This document shows positions 32,832 to 41,169 of a DNA stretch of 64,000 bases, piece by piece; position 1 is the first letter of the stretch; every line of letters begins with the position of its first letter. This DNA comes from Kluyvera sp046569695 (GTDB taxonomy: Bacteria; Pseudomonadota; Gammaproteobacteria; Enterobacterales; Enterobacteriaceae). The notes under the pieces are model-generated. The model made no database searches and was not told the origin of the DNA. It saw only the letters and a list, made by a program, of their open reading frames with translations. The stretch spans positions 62,001 through 126,000 of the forward strand of contig NZ_JBKHUI010000003.1 in the NCBI RefSeq assembly GCF_046569695.1, in the 5' to 3' direction. The position numbers were made by a program, and so were the translations under genes.

Positions 32832-33506
32832 ATGCTAACAGCCCACGGCTCGTGCTGGCTATGCAAAATGCCGCTAGCGCTGCCCGCGTGGGGCATCTGC
32901 TCGCGCTGTACTCGCGCGGTGGAAAGTGGGATTTGTCGCTGCCCGCAGTGCGGTTTGCCTTCAGGGCTCGCCAACGCGCCGTGCGGGCGCTGCCTGCAAA
33001 AGCCGCCGCCCTGGCAGCGTCTGGTGACCGTGAACGACTATCAACCGCCGCTCAGCACGTTGATCCACCACTTCAAGTTCAGCGGCCAGCCGGAGCTAGC
33101 CCCCGCGCTGGCGCGTCTGCTGCTGTTAGCCGTGCGACGCAGCAGTGCGTGGCCGATGCCGCAGCAGCTTATCAGCGTCCCATTGTGGCAGCGCCGTCAC
33201 TGGCGGCGCGGATATAATCAGAGCGAGCTGCTGTGTCGGGTGCTGACGAAATGGCTGCCCTGTGAATTTACCCCACGAACGATCGTCCGCGTACGCCCTA
33301 CCGCCACCCAGCACCAGTTGAGCGCCAGGCTGCGCAAGCAGAACCTGAAAAATGCGTTCCAGCTTGAATTACCGGTGCAGGGTCGCCATATGGTTATTGT
33401 GGATGATGTGGTCACCACGGGCAGCACCGTTGCTGAGATTTCCCGGCTTCTTTTGCGAAATGGCGCGGCGAGCGTTCAGGTATGGTGTCTGTGTCGCACC
33501 TTGTAG
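32832..33506 (+). CDS. gntX: GntX (ComF-like phosphoribosyltransferase-fold protein)
   Basis: A 224-residue ComF-family protein. The ATG at 32832 (MLTAHGSCWLCKMPLA) is chosen because AAGGAGG lies 4 bases upstream of it. The N-terminal zinc-ribbon-like cysteines are CWLCKMP, CSRC, CPQCG and CGRC. The C-terminal PRTase domain has SVPLWQRRHWRRGYNQSELL and the PRPP-loop-like VIVDDVVTTGSTVAEI. In E. coli it is required for growth on DNA and was named from gluconate work; no enzymatic substrate is established. Confidence 0.93.
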   Translation: MLTAHGSCWLCKMPLALPAWGICSRCTRAVESGICRCPQCGLPSGLANAPCGRCLQKPPPWQRLVTVNDYQPPLSTLIHHFKFSGQPELAPALARLLLLAVRRSSAWPMPQQLISVPLWQRRHWRRGYNQSELLCRVLTKWLPCEFTPRTIVRVRPTATQHQLSARLRKQNLKNAFQLELPVQGRHMVIVDDVVTTGSTVAEISRLLLRNGAASVQVWCLCRTL

Positions 33507-33564
33507 ACCCCCAGCGATGGGCGTATTATAACCAACTAAAGTAGTCAACTATTAGGTCAAAGCT

Positions 33565-34140
33565 ATGATCCGTATTTCCGATACTGCGCAAGCGCACTTT
33601 GCCAAACTTCTGCAAAATCAGGAAGAAGGGACACAAATCCGTGTATTTGTGATTAACCCTGGTACGCCTAACGCAGAATGCGGCGTTTCTTATTGCCCGC
33701 CGGATGCGGTGGAAGCAAGTGATACTGCACTGAAATTTGAACAGCTCACCGCCTATGTCGACGAACTGAGCGCTCCGTATCTGGAAGATGCGGAAATCGA
33801 TTTCGTCACCGATCAGCTGGGTTCTCAACTGACCCTGAAAGCGCCAAACGCGAAAATGCGTAAAGTGTCTGATGATGCCCCGCTGATGGAGCGCGTTGAA
33901 TACATGCTGCAGTCGCAGGTTAACCCACAGCTGGCCGGCCACGGCGGACGTGTGTCGCTGATGGAAATCACCGACGACGGCTATGCCATTCTGCAGTTTG
34001 GCGGCGGCTGTAACGGTTGCTCGATGATCGACGTCACTCTGAAAGATGGGATCGAAAAGCAGCTGCTGGCTGAATTCCCTGACCTCAAAGGCGTGCGCGA
34101 TCTGACCGAGCACCAGCGCGGCGAGCACTCTTACTACTAA
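33565..34140 (+). CDS. nfuA: Fe-S biogenesis scaffold/carrier NfuA
   Basis: A 191-residue protein, the same length as E. coli NfuA. The N-terminal degenerate A-type domain (MIRISDTAQAHFAKLLQNQE; its three canonical A-type cysteines are not all kept) recognises clients. The C-terminal Nfu domain holds the 4Fe-4S-binding CxxC in GGGCNGCSMIDVTLKDGIE (residues about 149-152). It delivers clusters to aconitase-type enzymes under oxidative stress or iron limitation. It follows gntX by 58 bases. Confidence 0.96.
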   Translation: MIRISDTAQAHFAKLLQNQEEGTQIRVFVINPGTPNAECGVSYCPPDAVEASDTALKFEQLTAYVDELSAPYLEDAEIDFVTDQLGSQLTLKAPNAKMRKVSDDAPLMERVEYMLQSQVNPQLAGHGGRVSLMEITDDGYAILQFGGGCNGCSMIDVTLKDGIEKQLLAEFPDLKGVRDLTEHQRGEHSYY

Positions 34141-34156
34141 GTTAGCTTCGTGCTTG

Positions 34157-34288
34157 TCCCGGCGGCGCTTCGCTTGGCCGGGCTACAAACAAGCGCGACT
34201 CTCACCGGTAGCCCGGGCGAGGCGTTTACGCCGACCCCGGGGTGGCTCTGGAGTCTTTCCCGGCGGCGCTTCGCTTGGCCGGGCTACC
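34157..34288. repeat. Triple REP-like cluster after nfuA
   Basis: Three units: CCCGGCGGCGCTTCGCTTGG... (34158-34186), GTAGCCCGGGCGAGGCGTTTACGCCGACCCCGG (from 34208, inverted orientation) and CCCGGCGGCGCTTCGCTTGG... (34259-34287). The first and third are identical over 27 bases and also match the unit at 49320. Confidence 0.85.
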
Positions 34289-34305
34289 ATGTTACCGCGC
34301 AACAT
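34289..34305 (+). promoter_or_regulatory. GntR-like operator, upstream of gntT
   Basis: ATGTTACCGCGCAACAT: arms ATGTT/AACAT are perfect inverted repeats and ATGTTACC is shared with the downstream operator and with the gntK operators. Confidence 0.55.
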
Positions 34306-34408
34306 CCCTCGCACATTCCCGCTTGAAACACGGCAATAACCCTACCAATAATTTGACTACCGTCGCAGATTTCACATTTCCATGCCTGGGGTTATTCTCA
34401 ACCTCTAC

Positions 34409-34424
34409 ATGTTACCCGTATCAT
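34409..34424 (+). promoter_or_regulatory. GntR-like operator, downstream at gntT
   Basis: ATGTTACCCGTATCAT, a near-palindrome differing by one base from ATGTTACCCGTAACAT. Its core TGTTACCCGTA is the same as in one gntK operator. Confidence 0.65.
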
Positions 34425-34589
34425 CGCAACACACACCACCGCGTTAAATAAATAGCCAGCTATCCTTTGTCTGAGTCATAAACATACGGTGGTGTTAAGA
34501 AGTCAGTACCTATTCCCTCTGTAGGGGCAATTGGACGTTGTCGCAGCAACAGTGACGTTACCCATAACAAATTAAAGGCTGGATAAATT

Positions 34590-35906
34590 ATGCCATTAAT
34601 CATCGTAGCTATCGGGGTTATCCTCTTATTACTGCTGATGATCCGTTTCAAAATGAACGGGTTTATCGCTCTGGTTCTGGTGGCACTCGCCGTCGGATTA
34701 ATGCAGGGCATGCCCCTGGACAAAGTTATCGTCTCCATTAAAAACGGCGTTGGCGGCACCCTCGGCAGCCTGGCGCTGATTATGGGCTTCGGCGCTATGC
34801 TCGGTAAGATGCTGGCGGACTGCGGCGGCGCGCAGCGTATTGCCACCACGCTTATCGACAAGTTTGGTCGCAAGCACATTCAGTGGGCCGTCGTACTGAC
34901 CGGCTTCACCGTCGGCTTCGCGCTGTTCTATGAAGTGGGCTTCGTGCTGCTGCTGCCGCTGGTGTTCACCATCGCGGCAAACGCCCGTATTCCACTGCTG
35001 TACGTCGGTGTGCCAATGGCGGCGGCGCTCTCCGTGACCCACGGCTTCCTGCCGCCGCACCCGGGCCCAACCGCTATCGCCACTATCTTCCACGCAGACA
35101 TGGGTAAAACCCTGCTGTACGGTACGCTGCTGGCTATCCCGACCGTTATTCTGGCGGGCCCGGTTTATGCGCGCTGCCTGAAAAGCATCGACAAGCCCAT
35201 CCCGGAAGGTCTGCACAACCCGAAAACCTTCACCGATGCAGAGATGCCATCCTTCGGCGTGAGCGTCTGGACCTCTCTGGTGCCGGTCATCCTGATGGCG
35301 CTGCGCGCTATCGCGGAAATGGTGCTGCCAAAAGGCCACGCCCTGCTGCCTGCCGCTGAGTTCTTCGGCGACCCGGTAATGGCGACCCTGATTGCAGTGC
35401 TGATTGCTATCTTCACCTTCGGTCTGAACCGTGGCCGCTCTATGGATGACATCAACGATACGCTGATCTCCTCCATTAAAATTATTGCCATGATGCTGCT
35501 GATCATCGGCGGCGGCGGTGCCTTCAAGCAGGTACTGGTCGACTCCGGCGTTGATAAGTACATCGCGTCTATCATGCACGAATCCAACGTTTCTCCGCTG
35601 TTTATGGCCTGGTCTATCGCTGCCGTACTGCGTATTGCGCTGGGTTCCGCGACCGTTGCAGCTATTACCGCAGGCGGTATCGCCGCACCGCTGATTGCCA
35701 CCACCGGCGTCAGCCCTGAGCTGATGGTTATTGCGGTCGGTTCCGGCTCCGTTATCTTCTCCCACGTGAACGATCCAGGCTTCTGGCTGTTCAAGGAGTA
35801 CTTCAACCTGACTATCGGCGAGACCATCAAGTCCTGGTCGATGCTGGAAACCATTATCTCGGTTTGCGGTCTGGTGGGTTGTTTGCTGCTGGGGATGGTG
35901 GTGTAA
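34590..35906 (+). CDS. gntT: High-affinity gluconate transporter GntT
   Basis: GntP-family gluconate:H+ symporter of 438 residues, the same length as E. coli GntT. Starting MPLIIVAIGVILLLLLMIRF it has about 12-14 hydrophobic spans. Family signatures include MGFGAMLGKMLADCGGAQRIA, FALFYEVGFVLLLPLVF, THGFLPPHPGP, IIGGGGAFKQVLVDSGV and FSHVNDPGFWLFKEY. It is controlled, by inference, by the two GntR-like operators upstream and feeds gluconate to GntK, encoded at the other end of this window. A strong terminator follows. Confidence 0.96.
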   Translation: MPLIIVAIGVILLLLLMIRFKMNGFIALVLVALAVGLMQGMPLDKVIVSIKNGVGGTLGSLALIMGFGAMLGKMLADCGGAQRIATTLIDKFGRKHIQWAVVLTGFTVGFALFYEVGFVLLLPLVFTIAANARIPLLYVGVPMAAALSVTHGFLPPHPGPTAIATIFHADMGKTLLYGTLLAIPTVILAGPVYARCLKSIDKPIPEGLHNPKTFTDAEMPSFGVSVWTSLVPVILMALRAIAEMVLPKGHALLPAAEFFGDPVMATLIAVLIAIFTFGLNRGRSMDDINDTLISSIKIIAMMLLIIGGGGAFKQVLVDSGVDKYIASIMHESNVSPLFMAWSIAAVLRIALGSATVAAITAGGIAAPLIATTGVSPELMVIAVGSGSVIFSHVNDPGFWLFKEYFNLTIGETIKSWSMLETIISVCGLVGCLLLGMVV

Positions 35907-35925
35907 CACCACGAACTCTCAATAC

Positions 35926-35954
35926 AAAAATGCCGGGCTTGCCCCGGCATTTTT
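35926..35954 (+). terminator. Terminator of gntT
   Basis: AAAAATGCCGGG (35926-35937) pairs with CCCGGCATTTTT (35943-35954) around a 5-base loop; 12-bp perfect stem with T-run. Confidence 0.92.
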
Positions 35955-35958
35955 ATTG

Positions 35959-36037
35959 GTAGGCCTGATAAGCATATCGCCATCAGGCAATGACGGCGCA
36001 CATCGCCGGATGGCGGCGTTGCCTTATCCGGCCTACA
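35959..36037. repeat. Classical REP pair between gntT and malQ
   Basis: GTAGGCCTGATAAGC...GCCATCAGGCAA followed by GCCGGATGGCGGCGTTGCCTTATCCGGCCTAC, two REP units in opposite orientation between convergent genes. Confidence 0.85.
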
Positions 36038-36062
36038 AATTGTTGCTCGGCCGGATTACAGG

Positions 36063-38147
36063 TTACTTCTTCTTACTCGCCGCTTTTCGGCGCTTATCCA
36101 AATCTTTAATCAACTTGTTCACACCGTCGTCGGCAAACATCGCTTCCAGCGACGTGGAGAGCTTGCGCCGCCAGTTCGGGTACTCGGAGCTGGTGCCTGG
36201 GATGTTGACCGGGCTGGACATCTGCAACCAGTCTTCCGGCTGGAGTCCCAGCAGGGCGCTGTTGCTGTCCGCAATATAGCGCTGCATCCCGCGACTCAGC
36301 GTTGCCGTCATCGCCATCAGTGAAGCCTTACGCCCTGTGCGCTTCGGCAGCGTGCCGTGCTTATGCAGCGCGTCCAGCAGCCCCTGTTTCGAACGCGCGC
36401 GATCCTGATACAGCCCACGCAGCACATCCGCATCGGGATAAAGCCCTAAGGTGCTACCGAGCGCCAGGTCATCCCCCTCCCAGTAACCGCGCAACGTCGG
36501 CAGGTCGTGGGTGGTCGCCACAGCCATCGACTGCTCCGGATAGGCTTTCGGCGCGCGGAAGTTCTTCTCGCTGTCGTTTTCGAAATAGAGCACCTTGTAC
36601 GAGTAAACCCCGCTCTTACGCAGCTTACCGACAATCTCCACCGGCACGGTGCCGAGGTCTTCACCAATCACCATACAGCGATGACGTTTACTCTCCAGCG
36701 CCAGAATCGACAGCAGCGCATCGACCGGATACTGCACGTAAGCGCCGTGATCGGCGGTTTCACCGTATGGGATCCACCACAGACGCAGCACCGACATCAC
36801 GTGGTCGATACGCAGCGCGCCGCAGTGCTTCATATTAGCGCGCAGCAGTTCAATAAACGGCTCATAGGCACGCGCGGCGATGATATGCGGGTCCATCGGC
36901 GGCAGGCCCCAGTTCTGTCCCAGCGGGCCGAGGATATCCGGCGGCGCGCCTACGGAAGCTTTCAGGCAGTACAGTTCGCGGTCGCACCAGGTTTCCGCGC
37001 CGCCTTCGGCCACGCCCACCGCCAGGTCACGATAGAGTCCAATCGGCATCGCATCGCGCTGGCTGGTCTCCCAGCACTCGGCAAACTGGGTATAGGCTAG
37101 CCACTGTAGCCACAGATAGAAATCGATGTCGTCGGCGTGCTTTTTACAAAACGACTGCACGTCCGGACTTTCAATCGTCTGATACGCCTTCGGCCAGGCT
37201 GGCCAGCCCCAGCGCAGTTTATCTTCTTTAACCTGATGGGCGTGCAGCGCGTCAAACGCCGCCTGCCAGTAAAGGCTCTCCCCTTCTTTATCGACAAAGT
37301 AGCGGAAGGTGGTCATCTGCTCATCGTTACGCAGGGCAAAGCGTTTCCATGCCATGCGCAGCGCCGTCATTTTCAGCTCGGTCACCGCGGTGTAGTCCAC
37401 CTGCTCGACATCGCGGGCGGCTTGCAGCTTCTTCTGGGTTGCTGGCAGTTTCCACCACGCCTGCGCTTCGTCGCTCAGCACAAAGTCTTCCACCGCGTTC
37501 ACGTCGATATAGATAACGTTCATCCAGCGGCGTGAGGACGGGCTGTATGGGCTGGCGCTTTCCGGGTTCGCCGGATAGAGCGCATGAATCGGGTTGAGGC
37601 CGATAAACGACCCGCCGCGCTTCGCCACTTCCGGCAGCATCGACTTCAGGTCGCCGAAGTCGCCGATACCCCAGTTTTTTTCCGAACGCAGGGTATAGAG
37701 CTGCACGCAGGCGCCCCACAGCTTCTTCGCCTCTTTCAGCGGCTGCGGCTCATAGCAGCGCTCGGGCGCGATAATCGCCCGGCAGTGCCAGCGCTCGTCG
37801 CCCTGAGTCAGGGTTAGCGAGTGATACCCTTCCGGCAGCCGGGTTGGCAGGCTGAGCGTTTTACCGCCCGTCGCCTGGCCGTGATACTGCTTGCCCTCTT
37901 CAGTGGTGAGGAGCCAGCTAAATTCACCCTTCCCCTCCACCGCCAGCGTCATTTTCTTGCCAAACGTCCAGATCATGACGTTTGGCACCGGCGTGGCCGC
38001 CACATCCGTGGCGGCGGTATGATGCATCGCGTCAAGCAAACGCCGTTTGGTGTCGGCAACAATAGACTGCGGCTTGCCGTGGGCATTGATGTAGTTTGGG
38101 CTGATACCCGCCGCCAGCGCGGCATTATCGAGGCGTTTGCTCTCCAT
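36063..38147 (-). CDS. malQ: 4-alpha-glucanotransferase (amylomaltase)
   Basis: GH77 disproportionating enzyme of 694 residues (same as E. coli) that transfers maltosyl and longer dextrinyl units and releases glucose. The catalytic nucleophile lies in LRIDHVMSVLRLWWIPYG, the acid/base in CMVIGEDLGTVP and the third Asp in TTHDLPTLRGYW; the N-terminal region with QLYTLRSEKNWGIGDFGD is typical. It works with MalP on imported maltodextrins. It starts 9 bases after the malP stop, so the two form an operon from the malP promoter. Confidence 0.97.
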   Translation of the reverse strand: MESKRLDNAALAAGISPNYINAHGKPQSIVADTKRRLLDAMHHTAATDVAATPVPNVMIWTFGKKMTLAVEGKGEFSWLLTTEEGKQYHGQATGGKTLSLPTRLPEGYHSLTLTQGDERWHCRAIIAPERCYEPQPLKEAKKLWGACVQLYTLRSEKNWGIGDFGDLKSMLPEVAKRGGSFIGLNPIHALYPANPESASPYSPSSRRWMNVIYIDVNAVEDFVLSDEAQAWWKLPATQKKLQAARDVEQVDYTAVTELKMTALRMAWKRFALRNDEQMTTFRYFVDKEGESLYWQAAFDALHAHQVKEDKLRWGWPAWPKAYQTIESPDVQSFCKKHADDIDFYLWLQWLAYTQFAECWETSQRDAMPIGLYRDLAVGVAEGGAETWCDRELYCLKASVGAPPDILGPLGQNWGLPPMDPHIIAARAYEPFIELLRANMKHCGALRIDHVMSVLRLWWIPYGETADHGAYVQYPVDALLSILALESKRHRCMVIGEDLGTVPVEIVGKLRKSGVYSYKVLYFENDSEKNFRAPKAYPEQSMAVATTHDLPTLRGYWEGDDLALGSTLGLYPDADVLRGLYQDRARSKQGLLDALHKHGTLPKRTGRKASLMAMTATLSRGMQRYIADSNSALLGLQPEDWLQMSSPVNIPGTSSEYPNWRRKLSTSLEAMFADDGVNKLIKDLDKRRKAASKKK

Positions 38148-38156
38148 GGCCTGTCC

Positions 38157-40547
38157 TTAGCGTTTTGCCTGCCAGATACGTTTCTGATAATCGCGGATAG
38201 AACGGTCGGAGCTGAACATGCCGCAGCGAGCGGTGTTCAGGATCGCCGCACGGGTCCACGCTTCCTGGTCGCGATAGAGCACATCGACCTGCTTCTGCGC
38301 CTCGACATAAGCGGCAAAGTCCGCCATCACCAGGTACGGGTCACCGCCCTGCTTGCCCATGCTGTGCAGCATCTGGTCGAAGGCGTGCTTGTCACCGTTG
38401 CTGTATTTGCCGCTTTCCAGCTCTTTGAGCACCGCGTCCAGCAGCTTGTCGGCTTTACGCCATTTCAGCGGATCGTAGCCTTTGGCCTTGAGTTCTTTCA
38501 CCTGCTCGACGGTATGGCCGAAGATAAAGATGTTTTCGGAACCGACCTGCTCGGCGATTTCGACGTTCGCACCGTCCAGCGTACCGACGGTCAGCGCGCC
38601 GTTGAGCGCCAGCTTCATGTTGCCGGTGCCGGAGGCTTCTTTACCTGCGGTGGAGATCTGCTCAGAGACATCCGCCGCCGGGATCAGCATCTCTGCCGCC
38701 GACACGCAGTAATCCGGCAGGAAGACCACTTTCAGCTTGTCGCCCACTTTCGGGTCGTTGTTGACAGCTTCGGCCACTTTGTTGATAGCAAAGATGATGT
38801 TCTTCGCCAGATAGTAGCCCGGTGCCGCCTTCGCCCCGAACAGGAATACGCGCGGGACGCGGTCAGCTTCCGGGTTTTCACGGATTTCTTTGTACAGCGC
38901 CAGAATGTGCAGCAGGTTCAGGTGCTGGCGTTTGTACTCGTGCAGACGTTTGATTTGGATATCAAAAATCGCGTGGCTGGAAATCTCAATGCCGGTACGC
39001 GCTTTGACAAACTTCACCAGCCGCTCTTTGTTCGCCAGTTTGATGTCGCGGTACTGCTTGCGGAATTTCGCGTCGTCCGCATATTTTTCCAGGTTGATCA
39101 GCTGATCGAGATCGTTGGCCCACTCTTTCTTCAGCGACTTATCCAGCAGCGCGGCAAGCGCTGGGTTGCACTGTTTGATCCAGCGACGTGGGGTAATGCC
39201 GTTGGTGACGTTATGGAAACGGGTCGGCCACAGCTGGTGATATTCCGGGAACAGATCTTTCACCACCAGGTCAGAGTGCAGCGCCGCGACGCCGTTGACC
39301 GCAAAACCACTCACCACGCACATGTTCGCCATGCGTACCTGCTTGTTGTGCACCACGGCAAGCTTCGCCCAGACGGCTTCATCGCCTGGCCAGGTGGTAT
39401 CAACCAGCTTCTTAAAGCGGTCGTTAATCTCTTTGATAATCTGCATATGACGCGGCAGCAGCGCTTTCACCAGCTTCTCATCCCAGCACTCCAGCGCTTC
39501 TGGCATCAGAGTGTGGTTGGTATAGGCGAAGGTTTTGCTGGTAATCGCCCACGCGTCGTCCCAGCTCATCTGGTGCTCATCAATAAGCACGCGCAGCAGC
39601 TCAGGAATGGCGATGGTCGGGTGCGTATCGTTAAGTTGGATAACTTCATAGTCAGCCAGCTCATGCAGCTTGCGGCCCGCCAGATGGTGACGGCGCAGAA
39701 TATCGGCCACGGAGCAGGCGCACTGGAAGTACTGCTGCATCAGGCGCAGCTTTTTACCCGCCGTGTGGTTGTCGTTCGGGTAGAGAACTTTAGTCAGTTT
39801 TTCGGCGTCGATACCCTGCTGCTCAGCGCGCAGGAAATCGCCGTCGTTGAATTTGGTCAGGTTAAACGGATGCGCGTGCCTGGCCTGCCACAGACGCAGC
39901 GGCTGTGCCACGCCGTTACGGTAGCCCAGCACCGGCAGATCCCAGGCTTCACCGGTAATGGTAAACGCCGGCTGCCACTCCCCTTTAACCACTTTACCGC
40001 CGATGCCCACCTGCACATCCAGCGCCGCGTTGTGGCGGAACCACGGGTAGCTGCCGCGCTGCCAGTCGTCCGGCGCTTCCATCTGATGGCCGTCGTCAAA
40101 GGACTGACGGAACAGACCGTACTGATAATTCAGACCGTAGCCGGTCGCCGACTGACCAACGGTCGCCATCGAGTCAAGGAAGCAGGCTGCCAGACGGCCC
40201 AAACCACCGTTACCGAGTGCCGGGTCAGTCTCTTCTTCCAGCAGGTCAGTCAGGTTGATGTTGTAGGCTTTCAGCGCGTCGCTCACCCCTTCGTACCAGC
40301 CGAGGTTGAGCAGGTTGTTGCCGGTCAGACGACCAATCAGGAACTCCATCGATATGTAGTTCACATGACGCTGATCCTTAGCCGGTTTCGCTACCGGCTG
40401 TGCAGAGAGCTGTTCTGCCAGCGCGCCGCTCACAGCCTGCCACCATTGGTGAGACGTCATTTCGGTAGCGGCCTGCAAGCCAAATCGCTGCCACTGACGC
40501 GTCAGGGCAGCCTGGAATGAATCGTGATTGAAGGTAGGCTGTGACAT
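38157..40547 (-). CDS. malP: Maltodextrin phosphorylase
   Basis: GT35 phosphorylase of 796 residues (797 in E. coli) producing glucose 1-phosphate from maltodextrins. The ATG at 40545-40547 (MSQPTFNHDSFQAALTRQWQ) matches the family start; a longer open frame upstream runs through the promoter and is rejected. Signatures: RHVNYISMEFLIGRLTGNNL, DPALGNGGLGRLAACFLDS, QLNDTHPTIAIPELLR, and the PLP-lysine motif KEASGTGNMKLALNGALTVG. It is paralogous to glgP in the same window. Expression should depend on MalT. Confidence 0.97.
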   Translation of the reverse strand: MSQPTFNHDSFQAALTRQWQRFGLQAATEMTSHQWWQAVSGALAEQLSAQPVAKPAKDQRHVNYISMEFLIGRLTGNNLLNLGWYEGVSDALKAYNINLTDLLEEETDPALGNGGLGRLAACFLDSMATVGQSATGYGLNYQYGLFRQSFDDGHQMEAPDDWQRGSYPWFRHNAALDVQVGIGGKVVKGEWQPAFTITGEAWDLPVLGYRNGVAQPLRLWQARHAHPFNLTKFNDGDFLRAEQQGIDAEKLTKVLYPNDNHTAGKKLRLMQQYFQCACSVADILRRHHLAGRKLHELADYEVIQLNDTHPTIAIPELLRVLIDEHQMSWDDAWAITSKTFAYTNHTLMPEALECWDEKLVKALLPRHMQIIKEINDRFKKLVDTTWPGDEAVWAKLAVVHNKQVRMANMCVVSGFAVNGVAALHSDLVVKDLFPEYHQLWPTRFHNVTNGITPRRWIKQCNPALAALLDKSLKKEWANDLDQLINLEKYADDAKFRKQYRDIKLANKERLVKFVKARTGIEISSHAIFDIQIKRLHEYKRQHLNLLHILALYKEIRENPEADRVPRVFLFGAKAAPGYYLAKNIIFAINKVAEAVNNDPKVGDKLKVVFLPDYCVSAAEMLIPAADVSEQISTAGKEASGTGNMKLALNGALTVGTLDGANVEIAEQVGSENIFIFGHTVEQVKELKAKGYDPLKWRKADKLLDAVLKELESGKYSNGDKHAFDQMLHSMGKQGGDPYLVMADFAAYVEAQKQVDVLYRDQEAWTRAAILNTARCGMFSSDRSIRDYQKRIWQAKR

Positions 40548-40609
40548 AGCGAATTCGAATCCTTTTACATAGACATTGGCGTTAGTGTGCCTGGCTGAAT
40601 GAGGGACTT

Positions 40610-40619
40610 CCTCATCCCG
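40610..40619 (-). promoter_or_regulatory. MalT box 1 of the malP promoter
   Basis: Minus-strand CGGGATGAGG, 9 of 10 to GGGGA(T/G)GAGG. A candidate -10 CACACT lies at 40589-40584 (minus), which would put the start near 40577 and the box at about -37.5, the position known for the promoter-proximal MalT site. Confidence 0.7.
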
Positions 40620-40632
40620 TCCTGGATTAGAC

Positions 40633-40655
40633 AGGGAGGAGTCGCAGGGATGAGC
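40633..40655 (+). promoter_or_regulatory. Two further MalT-box-like decamers, direct repeat
   Basis: AGGGAGGAGT (40633-40642) and AGGGATGAGC (40646-40655), each 8 of 10 to the MalT box, lie as a direct repeat in the opposite orientation to box 1. This is reminiscent of the paired upstream sites of E. coli malPp. Confidence 0.55.
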
Positions 40656-41027
40656 GAAAAGTGTGATCGCCGCCACTATAACGTTAGCCGCTGGCGGCAA
40701 ATTCGCTCGATTTTCATCCAGCCCAGACCGTCCTTGTTCAGAAGGCCAGCGTCGAGGATTTCGCCAGAGATATCTTCGCGCCAGGTCATAAAATGAAATA
40801 GCGTTTCGCAGTAAATATGCAAATAAGGATATGGTTTCATCGCGAAAATAAGCAACAAATTAATACGCATTGTTTCTACGGAAATTTACGTTTGCTGAAA
40901 CATCTTTAGACGTGGGTTATTTGAGTTCTTGCTCAAATATTATTTCGTACGTAACTACAAGGAGTTATGTAACCCAGCGTTTACGCGCTCTGGGCCGCAT
41001 TCTACGAGGATGGTATTAAATAGAAAG

Positions 41028-41049
41028 AAGTGTGACATATAGCAAATTC
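41028..41049 (+). promoter_or_regulatory. CRP-like site upstream of malT
   Basis: AAG-TGTGA (41031-41035), six bases, GCAAA, TTC. The left half is perfect and the right half is weak, much like the E. coli malT CRP site. A start near 41109 would place it at about -70. TTGCAA at 41074-41079 is a possible -35. Confidence 0.6.
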
Positions 41050-41169
41050 ACAGACATCAAAACAGGACATAACTTGCAATACATAGTCATTTGACCGACC
41101 TTTGTATGGATTAATTACGAAGCGCAAAAAAAATCTCGTTTTCCAATCCTCACAGTGAAGTGATTAGCT

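Larger units (their letters stand above)
34141..34589 (+). promoter_or_regulatory. nfuA-gntT intergenic region: REP cluster and gntT control region
   Basis: The first 150 bases are REP-like units (separate entry). The remaining 300 bases hold two GntR-like operators about 120 bp apart (34289-34305 and 34409-34424) and a candidate promoter between them with a TTATTC -10 near 34392. I could not find a convincing CRP site, although E. coli gntT is CRP-dependent; a partial TCACA half-site is present at 34372. Confidence 0.5.
40548..41169. promoter_or_regulatory. malP-malT divergent control region (622 bases)
   Basis: Carries three MalT-box-like decamers near malP (40610-40655), a CRP-like site near malT (41028-41049) and two small dyads (TTGAG...CTCAA at 40921-40936 and a CCCAGCG/CGCTCTGGG hairpin near 40974-41000). 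No reading frame in it has a convincing start. Layout and length resemble the E. coli malT-malPQ region. Confidence 0.65.

Noticed and set aside
37821..40520. Plus-strand open frame of about 899 codons opposite malP and the 5' end of malQ
   Set aside because: It is exactly antisense to two strongly conserved genes, has no ribosome-binding site or recognisable domain, and such long mirror frames arise from GC-rich third positions in the real gene.
40676..40870. Minus-strand open frame of 64 codons in the malP-malT region
   Set aside because: No ribosome-binding site, no recognisable sequence pattern, and it lies across the control region ahead of malP.
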